Part shown: piece after piece, positions 50,844 through 60,092 of the stretch
Numbering within the stretch: position 1 is the stretch's first letter
Layout: the number at the start of each line of letters is the position of its first letter
From: Sva-07 sp963774765
Lineage (GTDB): Bacteria; Actinomycetota; Acidimicrobiia; Acidimicrobiales; Ilumatobacteraceae
Direction: 5' to 3'
DNA: 64,000 nucleotides
NCBI GenBank assembly: GCA_963774765.1
Contig: CAVZGP010000031.1
Coordinates: 186,001-250,000 of the forward strand
The notes under the pieces: model-generated
The model's database searches: none
Told to the model about the DNA's origin: nothing
Seen by the model: the letters and a program-made list of their open reading frames with translations, nothing else
Translations under genes and position numbers: made by a program

Positions 50844-52762
50844 CCATCGAACTCGATTCCAAGATCCCCGAGGGCCCGCTGGCCGACAAGTGGCAGAACT
50901 ACATCGCCAACCAGAAGTTGGTGAACCCCGCCAACAAGCGCAAGTTCAAGATCATCGTCGTCGGCACCGGCCTCGCCGGAGCCGCGGCGGCTGCCACGTT
51001 CGGTGAGCTCGGCTACCAGGTGGAGGCGTTCACGTTCCACGACTCGCCGCGCCGTGCCCACTCGATCGCCGCGCAGGGCGGCATCAACGCGGCGAAGAAC
51101 TATCAGGGCGATGGCGACAGCGTCCACCGTCTCTTCTACGACACCGTCAAGGGCGGCGACTTCCGGGCCCGTGAAGCCAACGTCCACCGGCTCGCCGAGG
51201 TGTCGGTCGACATCATCGACCAGATGGTCGCTCAGGGCGTGCCGTTCGCCCGCGAGTACGGTGGCCTGCTCGACAACCGGAGCTTCGGCGGCGCTCAGGT
51301 CAGCCGCACGTTCTACGCCCGGGGCCAGACCGGACAGCAGTTGCTGATCGGCGCCTACCAACAGCTGGCCCGCCAGATCGGTCTCGGCAACGTCAAGCTG
51401 TGGAACCGCATGGAGATGGTCGATGTCGTCAACATCGACGGCCGCTGCGCCGGCATCGTCACCCGTGACCTGATGAGCGGCGAGTTCTCGTCGCACTCGG
51501 CCCACGCCGTCGTGCTCGCCACCGGCGGCTACGGCAACGTGTTCTACCTGTCGACGAACGCGATGGCGTGCAACGTCACCGGCGCATGGCGCGCCCACCG
51601 GCGTGGGGCGGCGTTCGCCAACCCGTGCTACACGCAGATTCACCCGACGTGCATCCCGCAGGCCGACGACTTCCAGTCGAAGCTCACCTTGATGTCCGAG
51701 TCGTTGCGCAACGACGGCCGGATCTGGGTGCCGAAGAATCCCGACGAGACCCGCTCCGCCGACCAGATCCCCGAATCAGATCGCGACTATTACCTCGAGC
51801 GGATCTACCCGAGCTTCGGCAACCTCGCGCCTCGTGACGTGTCGTCGCGTGCTGCAAAGCGGATGGTCGACGCCGGCCAGGGTGTCGGTCCCCTGAAGAA
51901 CGGCGTGTACCTCGACTTCGCCGACGCCATCGATCGCCTCGGCAAGGACACGATCGAAGAGCGCTACGGGAACCTGTTCGAGATGTACGAGCGCATCACC
52001 GGTGAGAGCCCGTATGCGGTGCCGATGCGCATCTACCCGGCCAGTCACTACACGATGGGGGGTCTGTGGGTCGACTACGAGCTGCAGACCACGATTCCCG
52101 GTCTGTTCTGTGCCGGTGAGGCCAACTTCTCCGACCATGGCGCGAACCGTCTCGGCGCGTCGGCGCTGATGCAGGGTCTGTCCGACGGCTACTTTGTGCT
52201 GCCGTACACGATCGCGCCGTATCTCGCCGACCTGCTCAACAAGCCGGTCCCGGACACCTCGCACGCGGAGTTCGCCAAGATCGAGCAGGAGGCTCGCGAC
52301 CGGTTCGCCGGCTACATGGCGATCGGTGGCACCAAGGGCCCCGACCACTTCCATCGCGAGCTCGGCAAGATCATCTGGGACTACTGCGGCATGGATCGCA
52401 CCGCCGCCGGACTCGAGAAGGCACTGTCGGAGATCCCGGCACTGCACGCCGAGTTCAAGAAGGACCTCAGGATCACGGGCTCGGACAAGAACGTCAACCA
52501 GACGCTCGAGAAGGCCGGGCGTGTCGACGACTTCTTCGAACTCGGCATGCTGATGTGTCGCGACGCACTCAACCGCGAGGAGAGCTGCGGCGGCCACTTC
52601 CGCTCCGAACACCAGACCGACGACAGCGAGGCGTTGCGCAACGACGACGACTTCGCCTACGTCAGCGCGTGGGAGTGGACGGGCGATCCGCTCGCACCGA
52701 TCGAGAACAAAGAGCAACTCGAGTACCAAGTCGTCAAGTTCCAGACCCGGAGTTACAAGTGA
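50840..52762 (+). CDS. sdhA: Succinate dehydrogenase flavoprotein subunit
   Basis: FAD subunit of 640 aa. VVGTGLAGAAAAAT is the FAD loop, RRAHSIAAQGGINAAKNY the flavin-linking His region, and FANPCYTQIHPTCIP, IYPASHYTMGGLWVDY and GANRLGASALMQG the substrate and active-site motifs. With the iron-sulfur and membrane subunits it oxidises succinate to fumarate at the membrane surface. The family is the non-classical type seen with five-helix anchors. It overlaps sdhB by 4 bp. Confidence 0.95.
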   Translation: MTIELDSKIPEGPLADKWQNYIANQKLVNPANKRKFKIIVVGTGLAGAAAAATFGELGYQVEAFTFHDSPRRAHSIAAQGGINAAKNYQGDGDSVHRLFYDTVKGGDFRAREANVHRLAEVSVDIIDQMVAQGVPFAREYGGLLDNRSFGGAQVSRTFYARGQTGQQLLIGAYQQLARQIGLGNVKLWNRMEMVDVVNIDGRCAGIVTRDLMSGEFSSHSAHAVVLATGGYGNVFYLSTNAMACNVTGAWRAHRRGAAFANPCYTQIHPTCIPQADDFQSKLTLMSESLRNDGRIWVPKNPDETRSADQIPESDRDYYLERIYPSFGNLAPRDVSSRAAKRMVDAGQGVGPLKNGVYLDFADAIDRLGKDTIEERYGNLFEMYERITGESPYAVPMRIYPASHYTMGGLWVDYELQTTIPGLFCAGEANFSDHGANRLGASALMQGLSDGYFVLPYTIAPYLADLLNKPVPDTSHAEFAKIEQEARDRFAGYMAIGGTKGPDHFHRELGKIIWDYCGMDRTAAGLEKALSEIPALHAEFKKDLRITGSDKNVNQTLEKAGRVDDFFELGMLMCRDALNREESCGGHFRSEHQTDDSEALRNDDDFAYVSAWEWTGDPLAPIENKEQLEYQVVKFQTRSYK

Positions 52763-53529
52763 CCAGCCTCACCAACCTCACCTTGAAGATCTGGCGTCAG
52801 GACAGCCCCGATGGCCAGGGTCGCTTCGAGACGCATCAGATCCCCGAGATCAGCGAGGAGGCGTCGTTGCTCGAGCTGCTCGACATCCTCAACGAACGGC
52901 TCATCGAGGAGAACAAGGAAGCCATCGTCTTCGATCACGACTGCCGTGAGGGCATCTGCGGAACGTGTTCGTTGATGATCGACGGCAAGGCGCACGGGCC
53001 GCAGAAGGCCACCGCAACGTGCCAGGTGCACATGCGCGTGTTCTCCAGCGGTGACGAGATCGTCCTCGAGCCATGGCGCGCTGGGGCGTTCCCGGTGATC
53101 AAGGACCTCATGGTCGACCGCGCGGCATTCGACCGCATCATCGAAGTCGGCGGCTACATCACCGCACCGACCGGCGGTGCTCCCGATGCCAACCTGATCC
53201 CGATCCCCAAGCCGGTCGCGGATGCGTCGATGGACGCCGCGTCCTGCATCGGTTGCGGTGCCTGCGTGGCGGCGTGCCCGAATGGCGCGGCCAACCTGTT
53301 CACGGCGGCGAAGATCTCGCACCTCAACCTGCTTCCGCAGGGCCAGGCCGAGCGCTACAAGCGCACCGAGGCGATGGTCGAGAAGATGGACGAGTACTTC
53401 GGCTCATGCACGAACCACGGCGAATGCGAAGCCGCGTGCCCGAAGGAGATCTCGATCGACACCATCGCGACGATGAACGTCGACTACCTGAAGTCGAAGT
53501 TCAAGAACCGCAAGTCGCTCGCTCGTTGA
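52759..53529 (+). CDS. sdhB: Succinate dehydrogenase iron-sulfur subunit
   Basis: Electron-transfer subunit of 256 aa. CREGICGTCSLMIDG carries the [2Fe-2S] ligands, CIGCGACVAACPNG and a later CTNHGECEAACP the [4Fe-4S] and [3Fe-4S] clusters. The GTG start overlaps the sdhA stop (GTGA). The convergent lipoprotein gene ends 14 bp downstream, with no hairpin between them, unlike most convergent pairs in this window. Confidence 0.95.
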   Translation: MTSLTNLTLKIWRQDSPDGQGRFETHQIPEISEEASLLELLDILNERLIEENKEAIVFDHDCREGICGTCSLMIDGKAHGPQKATATCQVHMRVFSSGDEIVLEPWRAGAFPVIKDLMVDRAAFDRIIEVGGYITAPTGGAPDANLIPIPKPVADASMDAASCIGCGACVAACPNGAANLFTAAKISHLNLLPQGQAERYKRTEAMVEKMDEYFGSCTNHGECEAACPKEISIDTIATMNVDYLKSKFKNRKSLAR

Positions 53530-53543
53530 GGAGCAAATGACGA

Positions 53544-55247
53544 TCAACCCGCACCCTCTCGCGTGAGCGTGATGGTGTTCGTGGTGTCCCGGCAGCCGCC
53601 GATGTCGACGCAGCCGGACGCCGCGTAGGCCAGTGTCAGGGTCGGGTCCTCGCCGCTGATCGTGTAGGTCCCGTTCCCGCTCATGGAGGCGCCGCCGCCT
53701 GAGCCGCTGTAGCTCAATGTGCCGGCATCCGCACTCGTCGGGTTGAACGAGAAGACGACCCCGAAGCCCGTCCCGGTGCCCTGCAACTGGAACGGCGCTT
53801 CGAGGTCGGGCACCGTGCCCGCGAACGTCACCTCGGTGCCTCCGGACGCCACGTATCCCTTCCGTTTGGTGTCGAGGGTGAGCTCGGCCTTGCCGATGCC
53901 TCGGCGGGATCGTGCCTCGAAGGTCAGCGTGCCCGACTCGTCGACCTCGTCAGGCGCGGTGTAGCTGAAGGTGGCGTCCGCCGGGACCGACGAGCCGCTC
54001 GGGTCGAGCGATGCACCACCGGCGGAGAGCGTGCCGGTGACCGTGCCGCCGGTCGGCGAGCCGTCGACCTTGCTGCGCGGCTCGGCGAGCACGTTCACGA
54101 CCTCGGAGGGCGACAGGCCGGACGGTCCGGCGGACGGAGTGAGCTTCAGCTCGACGCACCGTCCCGACTTCCAACCCTTCTCGGTCGCGTTGAGGATCTG
54201 CGTGGCCATCATCAACCCGACCAGTGACGACAGCGTGGTGGAGAGCCTCGTGAAGTCGTCGGTCACGCTGCCACCCGTTCGGTTCATGGTGCCGTTCTCG
54301 AGGCCGTCGGGGCCCGAATAGGTGAAGTCGACGAACTGTCCCTTCCCGCCTCCGTAGTCGGACCACTGCGTGTGATTCTCGATGTTCTTGCTGGCGAGTT
54401 CGGCGTTGTCGTCGACGGTCCCGTCGATCTTCAGCTCGACCGTCGCGTTCTGACCGACGCCGTTCTTGCTCGCCTTCACGTCGATCGACGCGTCGACGGT
54501 GAACGTTCCGTCGGCGGCAGGACACGGATGGATCGACACCGAGGCCACGAACTCGACGTCGACGCCGCCCTGCTCCCCGCTGTACTTCAGCTCCATGTCG
54601 ACTTCTTCGAGGTTGAAGCCAATCGCCATGCCGTCGCCTTCGCGGAGGGAGTCCTCGCCCGGCTCGATCTTGTTGGACGCCTCGACCGCGACCGTGGCGA
54701 AGGTGCCGAGCGCCATGTATCCCAGGAACAGGCCGAGGGCGGCGACGCCACCACCGGCCGAAGGGGCAGGCGACGAGACGTCGCGCTGCCGGAAGCCGCT
54801 GACGAGCGAGGCCGCGACTGTCGCATCCATCTGTGTGCGTATCTGGGTACCGGCTTCGGCGAGCGCCGCCTCGGTGGATGACCCATCGCCGACCGCGGTG
54901 TCGAGTCCGGACAGCGCCGCAGCGGCGAGTTCGGTGCGGGCGGCGAGGTCGGCAATGGTGGCCTCCTGTTCCTCGATCGGCAGGGCCAACAGTTCGGTCG
55001 CCAACGCCTGCAGCACCGATCCGTCGGGCTGGCCGTCGGGGGTGAGCACGACGGCCAGGGCGGCGTCGCTGACGACGCCGTCTTCGAGCAATGGCGGAAC
55101 ACCGACAGCGCCGCTCGACGGGGACGATGTGTCCGGCGTCGCGCCGCTGTCGTCGATGGTCTGCGTCGACGTTCCGCCGCCACACGCCGCCAGCGTCAAC
55201 GCCAGCACCACCACGAACCCAACCGAACGCGACGCTCGTGTCGTCAT
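53544..55247 (-). CDS. Large lipoprotein of unknown function
   Basis: Protein of 567 aa that I cannot assign. The signal peptide ends TLAAC, with Cys22 lipidated. A Ser/Asp/Gly linker is followed by a helical part with TELAAAALSGLDTAVGD, a hydrophobic Gly/Ala-rich segment (about 165-190) that may cross the membrane, and a long beta-rich region to the C-terminus with Thr/Gly-rich repeats (SPTGGTVTGTLSAGG) and a pair of Cys in SGCVDIGGC. The ATG is supported by TAGTAT 6 nt upstream. Confidence 0.72.
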   Translation of the reverse strand: MTTRASRSVGFVVVLALTLAACGGGTSTQTIDDSGATPDTSSPSSGAVGVPPLLEDGVVSDAALAVVLTPDGQPDGSVLQALATELLALPIEEQEATIADLAARTELAAAALSGLDTAVGDGSSTEAALAEAGTQIRTQMDATVAASLVSGFRQRDVSSPAPSAGGGVAALGLFLGYMALGTFATVAVEASNKIEPGEDSLREGDGMAIGFNLEEVDMELKYSGEQGGVDVEFVASVSIHPCPAADGTFTVDASIDVKASKNGVGQNATVELKIDGTVDDNAELASKNIENHTQWSDYGGGKGQFVDFTYSGPDGLENGTMNRTGGSVTDDFTRLSTTLSSLVGLMMATQILNATEKGWKSGRCVELKLTPSAGPSGLSPSEVVNVLAEPRSKVDGSPTGGTVTGTLSAGGASLDPSGSSVPADATFSYTAPDEVDESGTLTFEARSRRGIGKAELTLDTKRKGYVASGGTEVTFAGTVPDLEAPFQLQGTGTGFGVVFSFNPTSADAGTLSYSGSGGGASMSGNGTYTISGEDPTLTLAYAASGCVDIGGCRDTTNTITLTREGAG

Positions 55248-55253
55248 CGCCGG

Positions 55254-55259
55254 ATACTA
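55254..55259 (-). promoter_or_regulatory. -10 element TAGTAT, leaderless start of lipoprotein gene
   Basis: TANNNT hexamer with 6 nt to the ATG at 55247. Confidence 0.5.
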
Positions 55260-55336
55260 CGTGGTTCGGACATCGAGAGATCCAGACGGTCCGGGTCGCC
55301 GAGAGCGTGCCGATCACCGGAGGTATACGGTGCGCC

Positions 55337-56182
55337 ATGGCCGAGAACCCGCAGGTCGAGGCGTGGAATGGCGAGTCCGGTCGAGCGTGGGTCGAACACG
55401 TCGATCAGTTCGACTCGATGCTCGCACCGTTCGGTCTCGCGGTGATCGATCGTCTCGAACTCCGCGCCGGAGATCGTGTCGTCGACATCGGGTGTGGCGT
55501 GGGCGCGACCTCGTTGTCGATCGCTGCTGTGGTGGCACCCGCACCTGTTGTCGGCGTCGACATCTCCGAACCGATGCTCGCGGCAGCGCGGGCGCGCGCG
55601 TCGAGGTCGGGGTGCTCGAACGTGCAGTTCCGGCTGCACGACGTGCAGGACGAACTGTTGGAGGCGTCATCGTTCGATGTCGCATTCTCGCGCTTCGGAG
55701 TGATGTTCTTTCCCGAGCCCGAGCTGGCGTTCGCTCACGTGCGCCACGCGCTCGTGGACGGTGGCCGGTTGGGGTTCGTTTGTTTCCAGGGTCCGATGGA
55801 CAATCCGATGATCCTGCAGCCCGTGATGGCTGCGGCCGCTCACGTTGAGATGCTGCCGCCTCCGGGCCCGACGGAGCCCGGCCCCTTCTCGCTGGCCGAT
55901 CCCGAACGGGTGAGGTCGCTGCTGCAGGCCACCGGCTTCGGCGACATCCTGATCGAGGCGGGGCCGCCGTCGGCGGACCTCGGGCCGGCCGACGACCTCG
56001 AATCCACCGCCCGCCGGGCTCTCGAACAGAACCCGGGCATCGCTCCCGGGCTCGCTGCGGCCACGCCGGCGACTCGCCGGGCTGCGATCGACGCAGCGGC
56101 CGACGTGATGTCGCATCATGTCGTCGACGGGCGCATCGTGATGGGGGCTTCGACGTGGGTCGTCACCGCCCGCGGAGCGTGA
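55337..56182 (+). CDS. Class I SAM-dependent methyltransferase
   Basis: Protein of 281 aa with the Rossmann SAM motif VVDIGCGVGATSLSIA (about 48-63), VGVDISEPMLAAA for the ribose-binding Asp, and FDVAFSRFGVMFF as motif II/post I. It resembles UbiE/MenG-like or small-molecule methyltransferases, but no substrate can be assigned. The ATG at 55337 lies 7 nt after TATACG, a plausible -10. Divergent from the large lipoprotein; convergent with the GH2 gene. Confidence 0.87.
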   Translation: MAENPQVEAWNGESGRAWVEHVDQFDSMLAPFGLAVIDRLELRAGDRVVDIGCGVGATSLSIAAVVAPAPVVGVDISEPMLAAARARASRSGCSNVQFRLHDVQDELLEASSFDVAFSRFGVMFFPEPELAFAHVRHALVDGGRLGFVCFQGPMDNPMILQPVMAAAAHVEMLPPPGPTEPGPFSLADPERVRSLLQATGFGDILIEAGPPSADLGPADDLESTARRALEQNPGIAPGLAAATPATRRAAIDAAADVMSHHVVDGRIVMGASTWVVTARGA

Positions 56183-56214
56183 CCTGAAACCGGTCCTCGC
56201 ACGTTGGGGGAGGG

Positions 56215-58338
56215 TCAGTCGACGCTGATCGTGGTGTAGCGGTTGGTGTTCGTGACGTGGCCACTCGTCAGTGTGAGGTCGAGGGTGATCGGGCCACTGG
56301 CGTCGGGGATCTCGGGGCGGACACGGCCGACCTTCACGACGTCGTCGGCAGGAATCGGACCGCCAAATCGCCACCGCTGCTCGCCACCGGACCACGAGGC
56401 GACGACATCGACCACGGCGAAGTCGAGCGGATCGCGCAGATCGCTCACCACATGCACATCGAGGTCGAGTCGTTCGCCGGGCCGGACGTCAGCCGGCAAC
56501 GGATCAGCGATCACGAGCACGGGTGCGCAGGCAGCAGCGACCGTGGCGTACGCGACCTTTGGCCGGCGTTCGTGATCGAGGACGCTCGACGAGATCGACG
56601 CACCTGAATCGTTCAGCGACGAGAAGCAGAAGCCGCCGGTCGGGCGGTACTTGAGCCGACGCAGAGTCTCGATCTGGACCTTCAATACGTGCGCTTGGTA
56701 ATACTGCAGCGCGTCGCGCCACTCCTCGAACCCGTCGAAATCCGTCGGCGGGAAGCTCCGCTCGGCCACGTCGCGTTGATACCCCGTTTCGCGCTGCACC
56801 CGATCCCAGTCGAGACCGGGCCATTCGTACGTCGCGAGTTGTTCGTCGATGAACGGTGCGTCGGCAGGCGGCGAATCCGACCCGAACTCGCTCACGAAAC
56901 GCACCATTCGCGGGAGCCGAGCAGCGAAGTCGGCGAGGTCCTCCGATTCACCGTGGCGCCATCCGAACCACAAGTGGCTGTCGGTGCCGTCGAGTTGCGG
57001 GAGGTGAGGGACGACGCCGGAATGAGCAACGACTCGACGGCTCGAGTCGGCGCGCTCGAACGCCCGTTTCACCCATCGGTCGAGCACCGATTTGTTCCAG
57101 GACGGCAACTGCTTGGCCGCGAAGGTGCGAGCCGTTCCCCGCCAGCCGGGCGCCGCAACTCCCGCGTCGGTGACCGACGGGTCGTCGTGAGCGGTCCACA
57201 TCGCGATCGATGGATGGTGACCGAGCGAATCGACCGCGGCGCGGGCCTGTTCGACCGCCTGTTGGCGAACGGATCGAGCGTGGCCCCACTGCAGCGGGAA
57301 GTCCTGCAGGAGCAGGATTCCGGATTCGTCCGCGGCGTCGTACAACGCCCGATTGGCGATGTGGCCGTGTACCCGCACGGCGTCCAGGCCGAGTTCGACC
57401 GCGGCATGCAGGTCGGCGCGGACCATCTCGCGCGTCGCGCTTGCCGGACCGGTCGTCGTCGGAAGCAGGTTCGCCCCCTTGAGGAAGAGCCGTTCTCCGT
57501 TCACGGAGCAGATCCAGTCGTCCCAGACGACCTGTCGGAGCCCGGTGCGGCGCTGACGACGGTCGCTCACGTCCCCCTCGACCACGACTTCGACGGCGAC
57601 CTCGATCAGCGGCTGGTCGCCGAGCGCCTTCGGCCACCACAGCGCGGGGTCGGCGATGTCGATCGTCCACTCGAAGTCGTTCTGGCCGGCGGCGATCGAC
57701 TGGAGCTGTTCGTCGACCTGTTCGCCATCGACGTAGGTGCGCATCGTCACCGGCGTCAATCGATCGCTGTCGATGCGCGTCGAGATCCGAAGGTGCGCGC
57801 GCCGGGCGTCGGCGTCGCGGCACAGCACCCGGAGGCGATCGATGTGCACCGGGCCGGTGTCGTACATGAAGACCGGCCGCCACAGCCCACCAGGATTGCG
57901 GTTCGATCCGATCCCTGTCGGGCTCTGGAACACCCCGGTGATGTTGCGGCGCCCGGTGGTTCCGGTCTGCGGCGAACAGGTCACTTCGATGGCGAGCACG
58001 TGTTCGTCGCCGAATCGTGACAGCGACGTGACGTCGAAGCTGTGACTGGAGAAGTAGCCCTCGGGGTCGCCGAGGTACGCGCCGTCGAGCCAGACGTCGG
58101 CCTGGTAGAAGATCCCGTCGAGCGTGACCCACCGGCGTCGTCCGTCCGGCGGGGGCGCAGCGGTGAACGAGTGCCGGTACATCAGTGGTCCGTCGCTCGT
58201 CGAGAACTCGGGGTGGTCCTGCCAGTGTCCTGGCACCGTCACTCGAGTCCATTGGGAGTCGTCGGTGTCGAGGCCGATGCCGTTGCGCCGGACGTCGTCG
58301 TCGGCTTCGGCCGCCAGCCAGACGCCGGACAGTTGCAT
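56215..58338 (-). CDS. Glycoside hydrolase family 2 protein (beta-mannosidase-like)
   Basis: Protein of 707 aa, cytosolic by absence of a signal peptide. The N-terminal sugar-binding jelly roll (about 1-165) has MQLSGVWLA and YQADVWLDGAYLGDPEGYF; an Ig-like domain and a TIM barrel follow (GVRVHG-like DAVRVHGH). The nucleophile Glu484 lies in FVSEFGSD. At the acid/base position, usually Asn-Glu-Pro after HPS-xx-MW, this protein has His384-Asp385-Asp386-Pro, so Glu is replaced by Asp. The ATG at 58338 rather than 58362 is favoured by TACGCT 7 nt upstream and by the family start. Confidence 0.85.
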   Translation of the reverse strand: MQLSGVWLAAEADDDVRRNGIGLDTDDSQWTRVTVPGHWQDHPEFSTSDGPLMYRHSFTAAPPPDGRRRWVTLDGIFYQADVWLDGAYLGDPEGYFSSHSFDVTSLSRFGDEHVLAIEVTCSPQTGTTGRRNITGVFQSPTGIGSNRNPGGLWRPVFMYDTGPVHIDRLRVLCRDADARRAHLRISTRIDSDRLTPVTMRTYVDGEQVDEQLQSIAAGQNDFEWTIDIADPALWWPKALGDQPLIEVAVEVVVEGDVSDRRQRRTGLRQVVWDDWICSVNGERLFLKGANLLPTTTGPASATREMVRADLHAAVELGLDAVRVHGHIANRALYDAADESGILLLQDFPLQWGHARSVRQQAVEQARAAVDSLGHHPSIAMWTAHDDPSVTDAGVAAPGWRGTARTFAAKQLPSWNKSVLDRWVKRAFERADSSRRVVAHSGVVPHLPQLDGTDSHLWFGWRHGESEDLADFAARLPRMVRFVSEFGSDSPPADAPFIDEQLATYEWPGLDWDRVQRETGYQRDVAERSFPPTDFDGFEEWRDALQYYQAHVLKVQIETLRRLKYRPTGGFCFSSLNDSGASISSSVLDHERRPKVAYATVAAACAPVLVIADPLPADVRPGERLDLDVHVVSDLRDPLDFAVVDVVASWSGGEQRWRFGGPIPADDVVKVGRVRPEIPDASGPITLDLTLTSGHVTNTNRYTTISVD

Positions 58339-58345
58339 GATGCCG

Positions 58346-58351
58346 AGCGTA
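58346..58351 (-). promoter_or_regulatory. -10 element TACGCT, leaderless start of GH2 gene
   Basis: TANNNT hexamer with 7 nt to the ATG at 58338; it decides between two in-frame ATGs. Confidence 0.5.
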
Positions 58352-58396
58352 CGCCGGGACATGAGTGCCCACCGCCCCCCAGCAACCTGCCCCACC

Positions 58397-58557
58397 GATG
58401 AGCCAAACCGCTGTATTCGGTCACCTCGCTCATCGCGAGCCACGGACCCGCCCGATCGATGAGCCAAACCGCCGTATACGGTCACCTCGCTCATCGCAAC
58501 GACGGTCGCCGCCCGAACGATGAGCCAAACCGCCGTATACGGTCACCTCGCTCATCG
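58397..58557. repeat. Tandem palindromic array, family E, second three-copy array
   Basis: Units at 58397-58435, 58458-58496 and 58519-58557, each 39 bp with ends GATGAGC and GCTCATCG, in an exact 61-bp period as at 5382-5542. Spacers 2 and 3 are similar (CAACGACGGTCGC). This array lies in the 295-bp divergent space between the GH2 and AAA genes, which holds no gene. Confidence 0.92.
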
Positions 58558-58621
58558 CAACGACGGTCGCTGGACCGCGGCGGGTCGTGCGCTCGCATGC
58601 TCACGGTCAGCCCGGCCGCGG

Positions 58622-58627
58622 TAGGTT
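58622..58627 (+). promoter_or_regulatory. -10 element TAGGTT, leaderless start of AAA gene
   Basis: TANNNT hexamer with 6 nt to the ATG at 58634. Confidence 0.55.
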
Positions 58628-58633
58628 CGAGAC

Positions 58634-60064
58634 ATGGCTGACACGGATCGACCGCAGGCGACGACGTTGGGGGAACTCCGGGCTTCGGGCTGGGTGTCGA
58701 GGCCGGTGAAGCAGGAGGTACGTGAGCACGCGATCGAGAAGGTGGCCGCCGGCGAGCCGCTCTTCGCCGGGGTGTCGGGCTACGAGCACACCGTGATGCC
58801 GCAACTCGAGAACGCATTGCTGGCGGGCCACGACGTGATCTTCCTCGGCGAGCGCGGGCAGGCCAAGACCAGGATGATCCGCTCGCTCACCGGGCTGCTC
58901 GACGAGTGGATGCCGATCATCGCCGGGAGTGAGATCAACGACGATCCGTACGCGCCGGTGTCGAAACACGCTCGTGACCTCGTCGAGGAACTGGGCGATG
59001 ACACGCCGATCCACTGGGTGCATCGCAGTGAGCGATTCGGCGAGAAACTTGCAACCCCCGACACCTCGATCGCCGACCTGATCGGCGAGGTCGACCCGAT
59101 CAAGGTCGCCGAAGGCCGGTATCTGTCCGACGAACTGACCCTCCACTACGGCCTTGTTCCGCGGACGAACCGGGGCATCTTCGCGATCAACGAGTTGCCC
59201 GACCTCGCCGAGCGGATCCAGGTCGGCATGCTCAACGTGCTGGAGGAGCGCGACGTCCAGATCCGTGGCTACAAGATCCGGCTGCCCCTCGACGTGATGC
59301 TGCTTGCGTCGGCCAACCCCGAGGACTACACCAACCGTGGCCGCATCATCACGCCGCTCAAGGACCGCTTCGGCAGCCAGATCCGTACCCATTACCCGCT
59401 CGAGGTCCACACCGAGGTCGCGATCATGCGCCAGGAGGCGGTTGCGCTCGACATCACCACCGCACAGGGCCGGGTCACCGTCGACGTGCCCGAGTACCTG
59501 GCCGACGTGGTCGCGACGTTCAGCCATCTGGCGAGGGCGAGCAACCACGTCAACCAACGCTCGGGTGTGAGCGTGCGCCTGAGCGTCGCGAACTACGAGG
59601 CGCTCGCGGCCAACGCGCTTCGGCGGGGTCTGCGCTCGGGCGAACGTCACATCGTCGCTCGGGTCGACGACCTCGATGCGCTCGCGGCGAGCTCGATGGG
59701 CAAGATCGAGATCGAGTCGATCGAGGAGGGACGCGAGGGCGCGATCATGGAGAACCTGATCAAGGGCGCCGTCCTCAGCGTGTTCAAGGATGTGGTGCCG
59801 CCCGAGCAGACCCGGGCGGTTGTCGATGCCTTCGAAGCGGGAGCGGTTGCGCACACTGGCGAAGGGGTCACCAGCGAAGAACTCGCCCGCCTCGTCGAAC
59901 AGGTCGATGCGTTGCGGGCTCCCGTGTCGGTGCTGACGGGCGGCGACGAGTCGCCGGCAGCGGTCGGCGGTGCCGTCGAGTTCGTGCTCGAGGGCCTCCA
60001 CCTCAGCAAACGCCTCAACAAGGACGCCTCCGGCCCGAGCGCCACCTACCGCGGTCGTACCTGA
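58634..60064 (+). CDS. Magnesium-chelatase subunit I-like AAA+ ATPase
   Basis: AAA+ protein of 476 aa related to ChlI/MoxR and to the actinobacterial proteins annotated as magnesium chelatase. The Walker A region is GERGQAKT, Walker B is GIFAINELPDL (Asn in place of the first Asp), and VMLLASANPEDYTNRG with PLKDRFGSQIRTHYP covers sensor 1 and arginine-finger regions. Bacteria without chlorophyll use such ATPases with VWA proteins as chaperone-like assembly pairs. A VWA protein is encoded at 61713, separated by two opposing genes. Confidence 0.87.
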   Translation: MADTDRPQATTLGELRASGWVSRPVKQEVREHAIEKVAAGEPLFAGVSGYEHTVMPQLENALLAGHDVIFLGERGQAKTRMIRSLTGLLDEWMPIIAGSEINDDPYAPVSKHARDLVEELGDDTPIHWVHRSERFGEKLATPDTSIADLIGEVDPIKVAEGRYLSDELTLHYGLVPRTNRGIFAINELPDLAERIQVGMLNVLEERDVQIRGYKIRLPLDVMLLASANPEDYTNRGRIITPLKDRFGSQIRTHYPLEVHTEVAIMRQEAVALDITTAQGRVTVDVPEYLADVVATFSHLARASNHVNQRSGVSVRLSVANYEALAANALRRGLRSGERHIVARVDDLDALAASSMGKIEIESIEEGREGAIMENLIKGAVLSVFKDVVPPEQTRAVVDAFEAGAVAHTGEGVTSEELARLVEQVDALRAPVSVLTGGDESPAAVGGAVEFVLEGLHLSKRLNKDASGPSATYRGRT

Positions 60065-60092
60065 CGCCCGGCCAGCCGCCACCTGCACCGAT

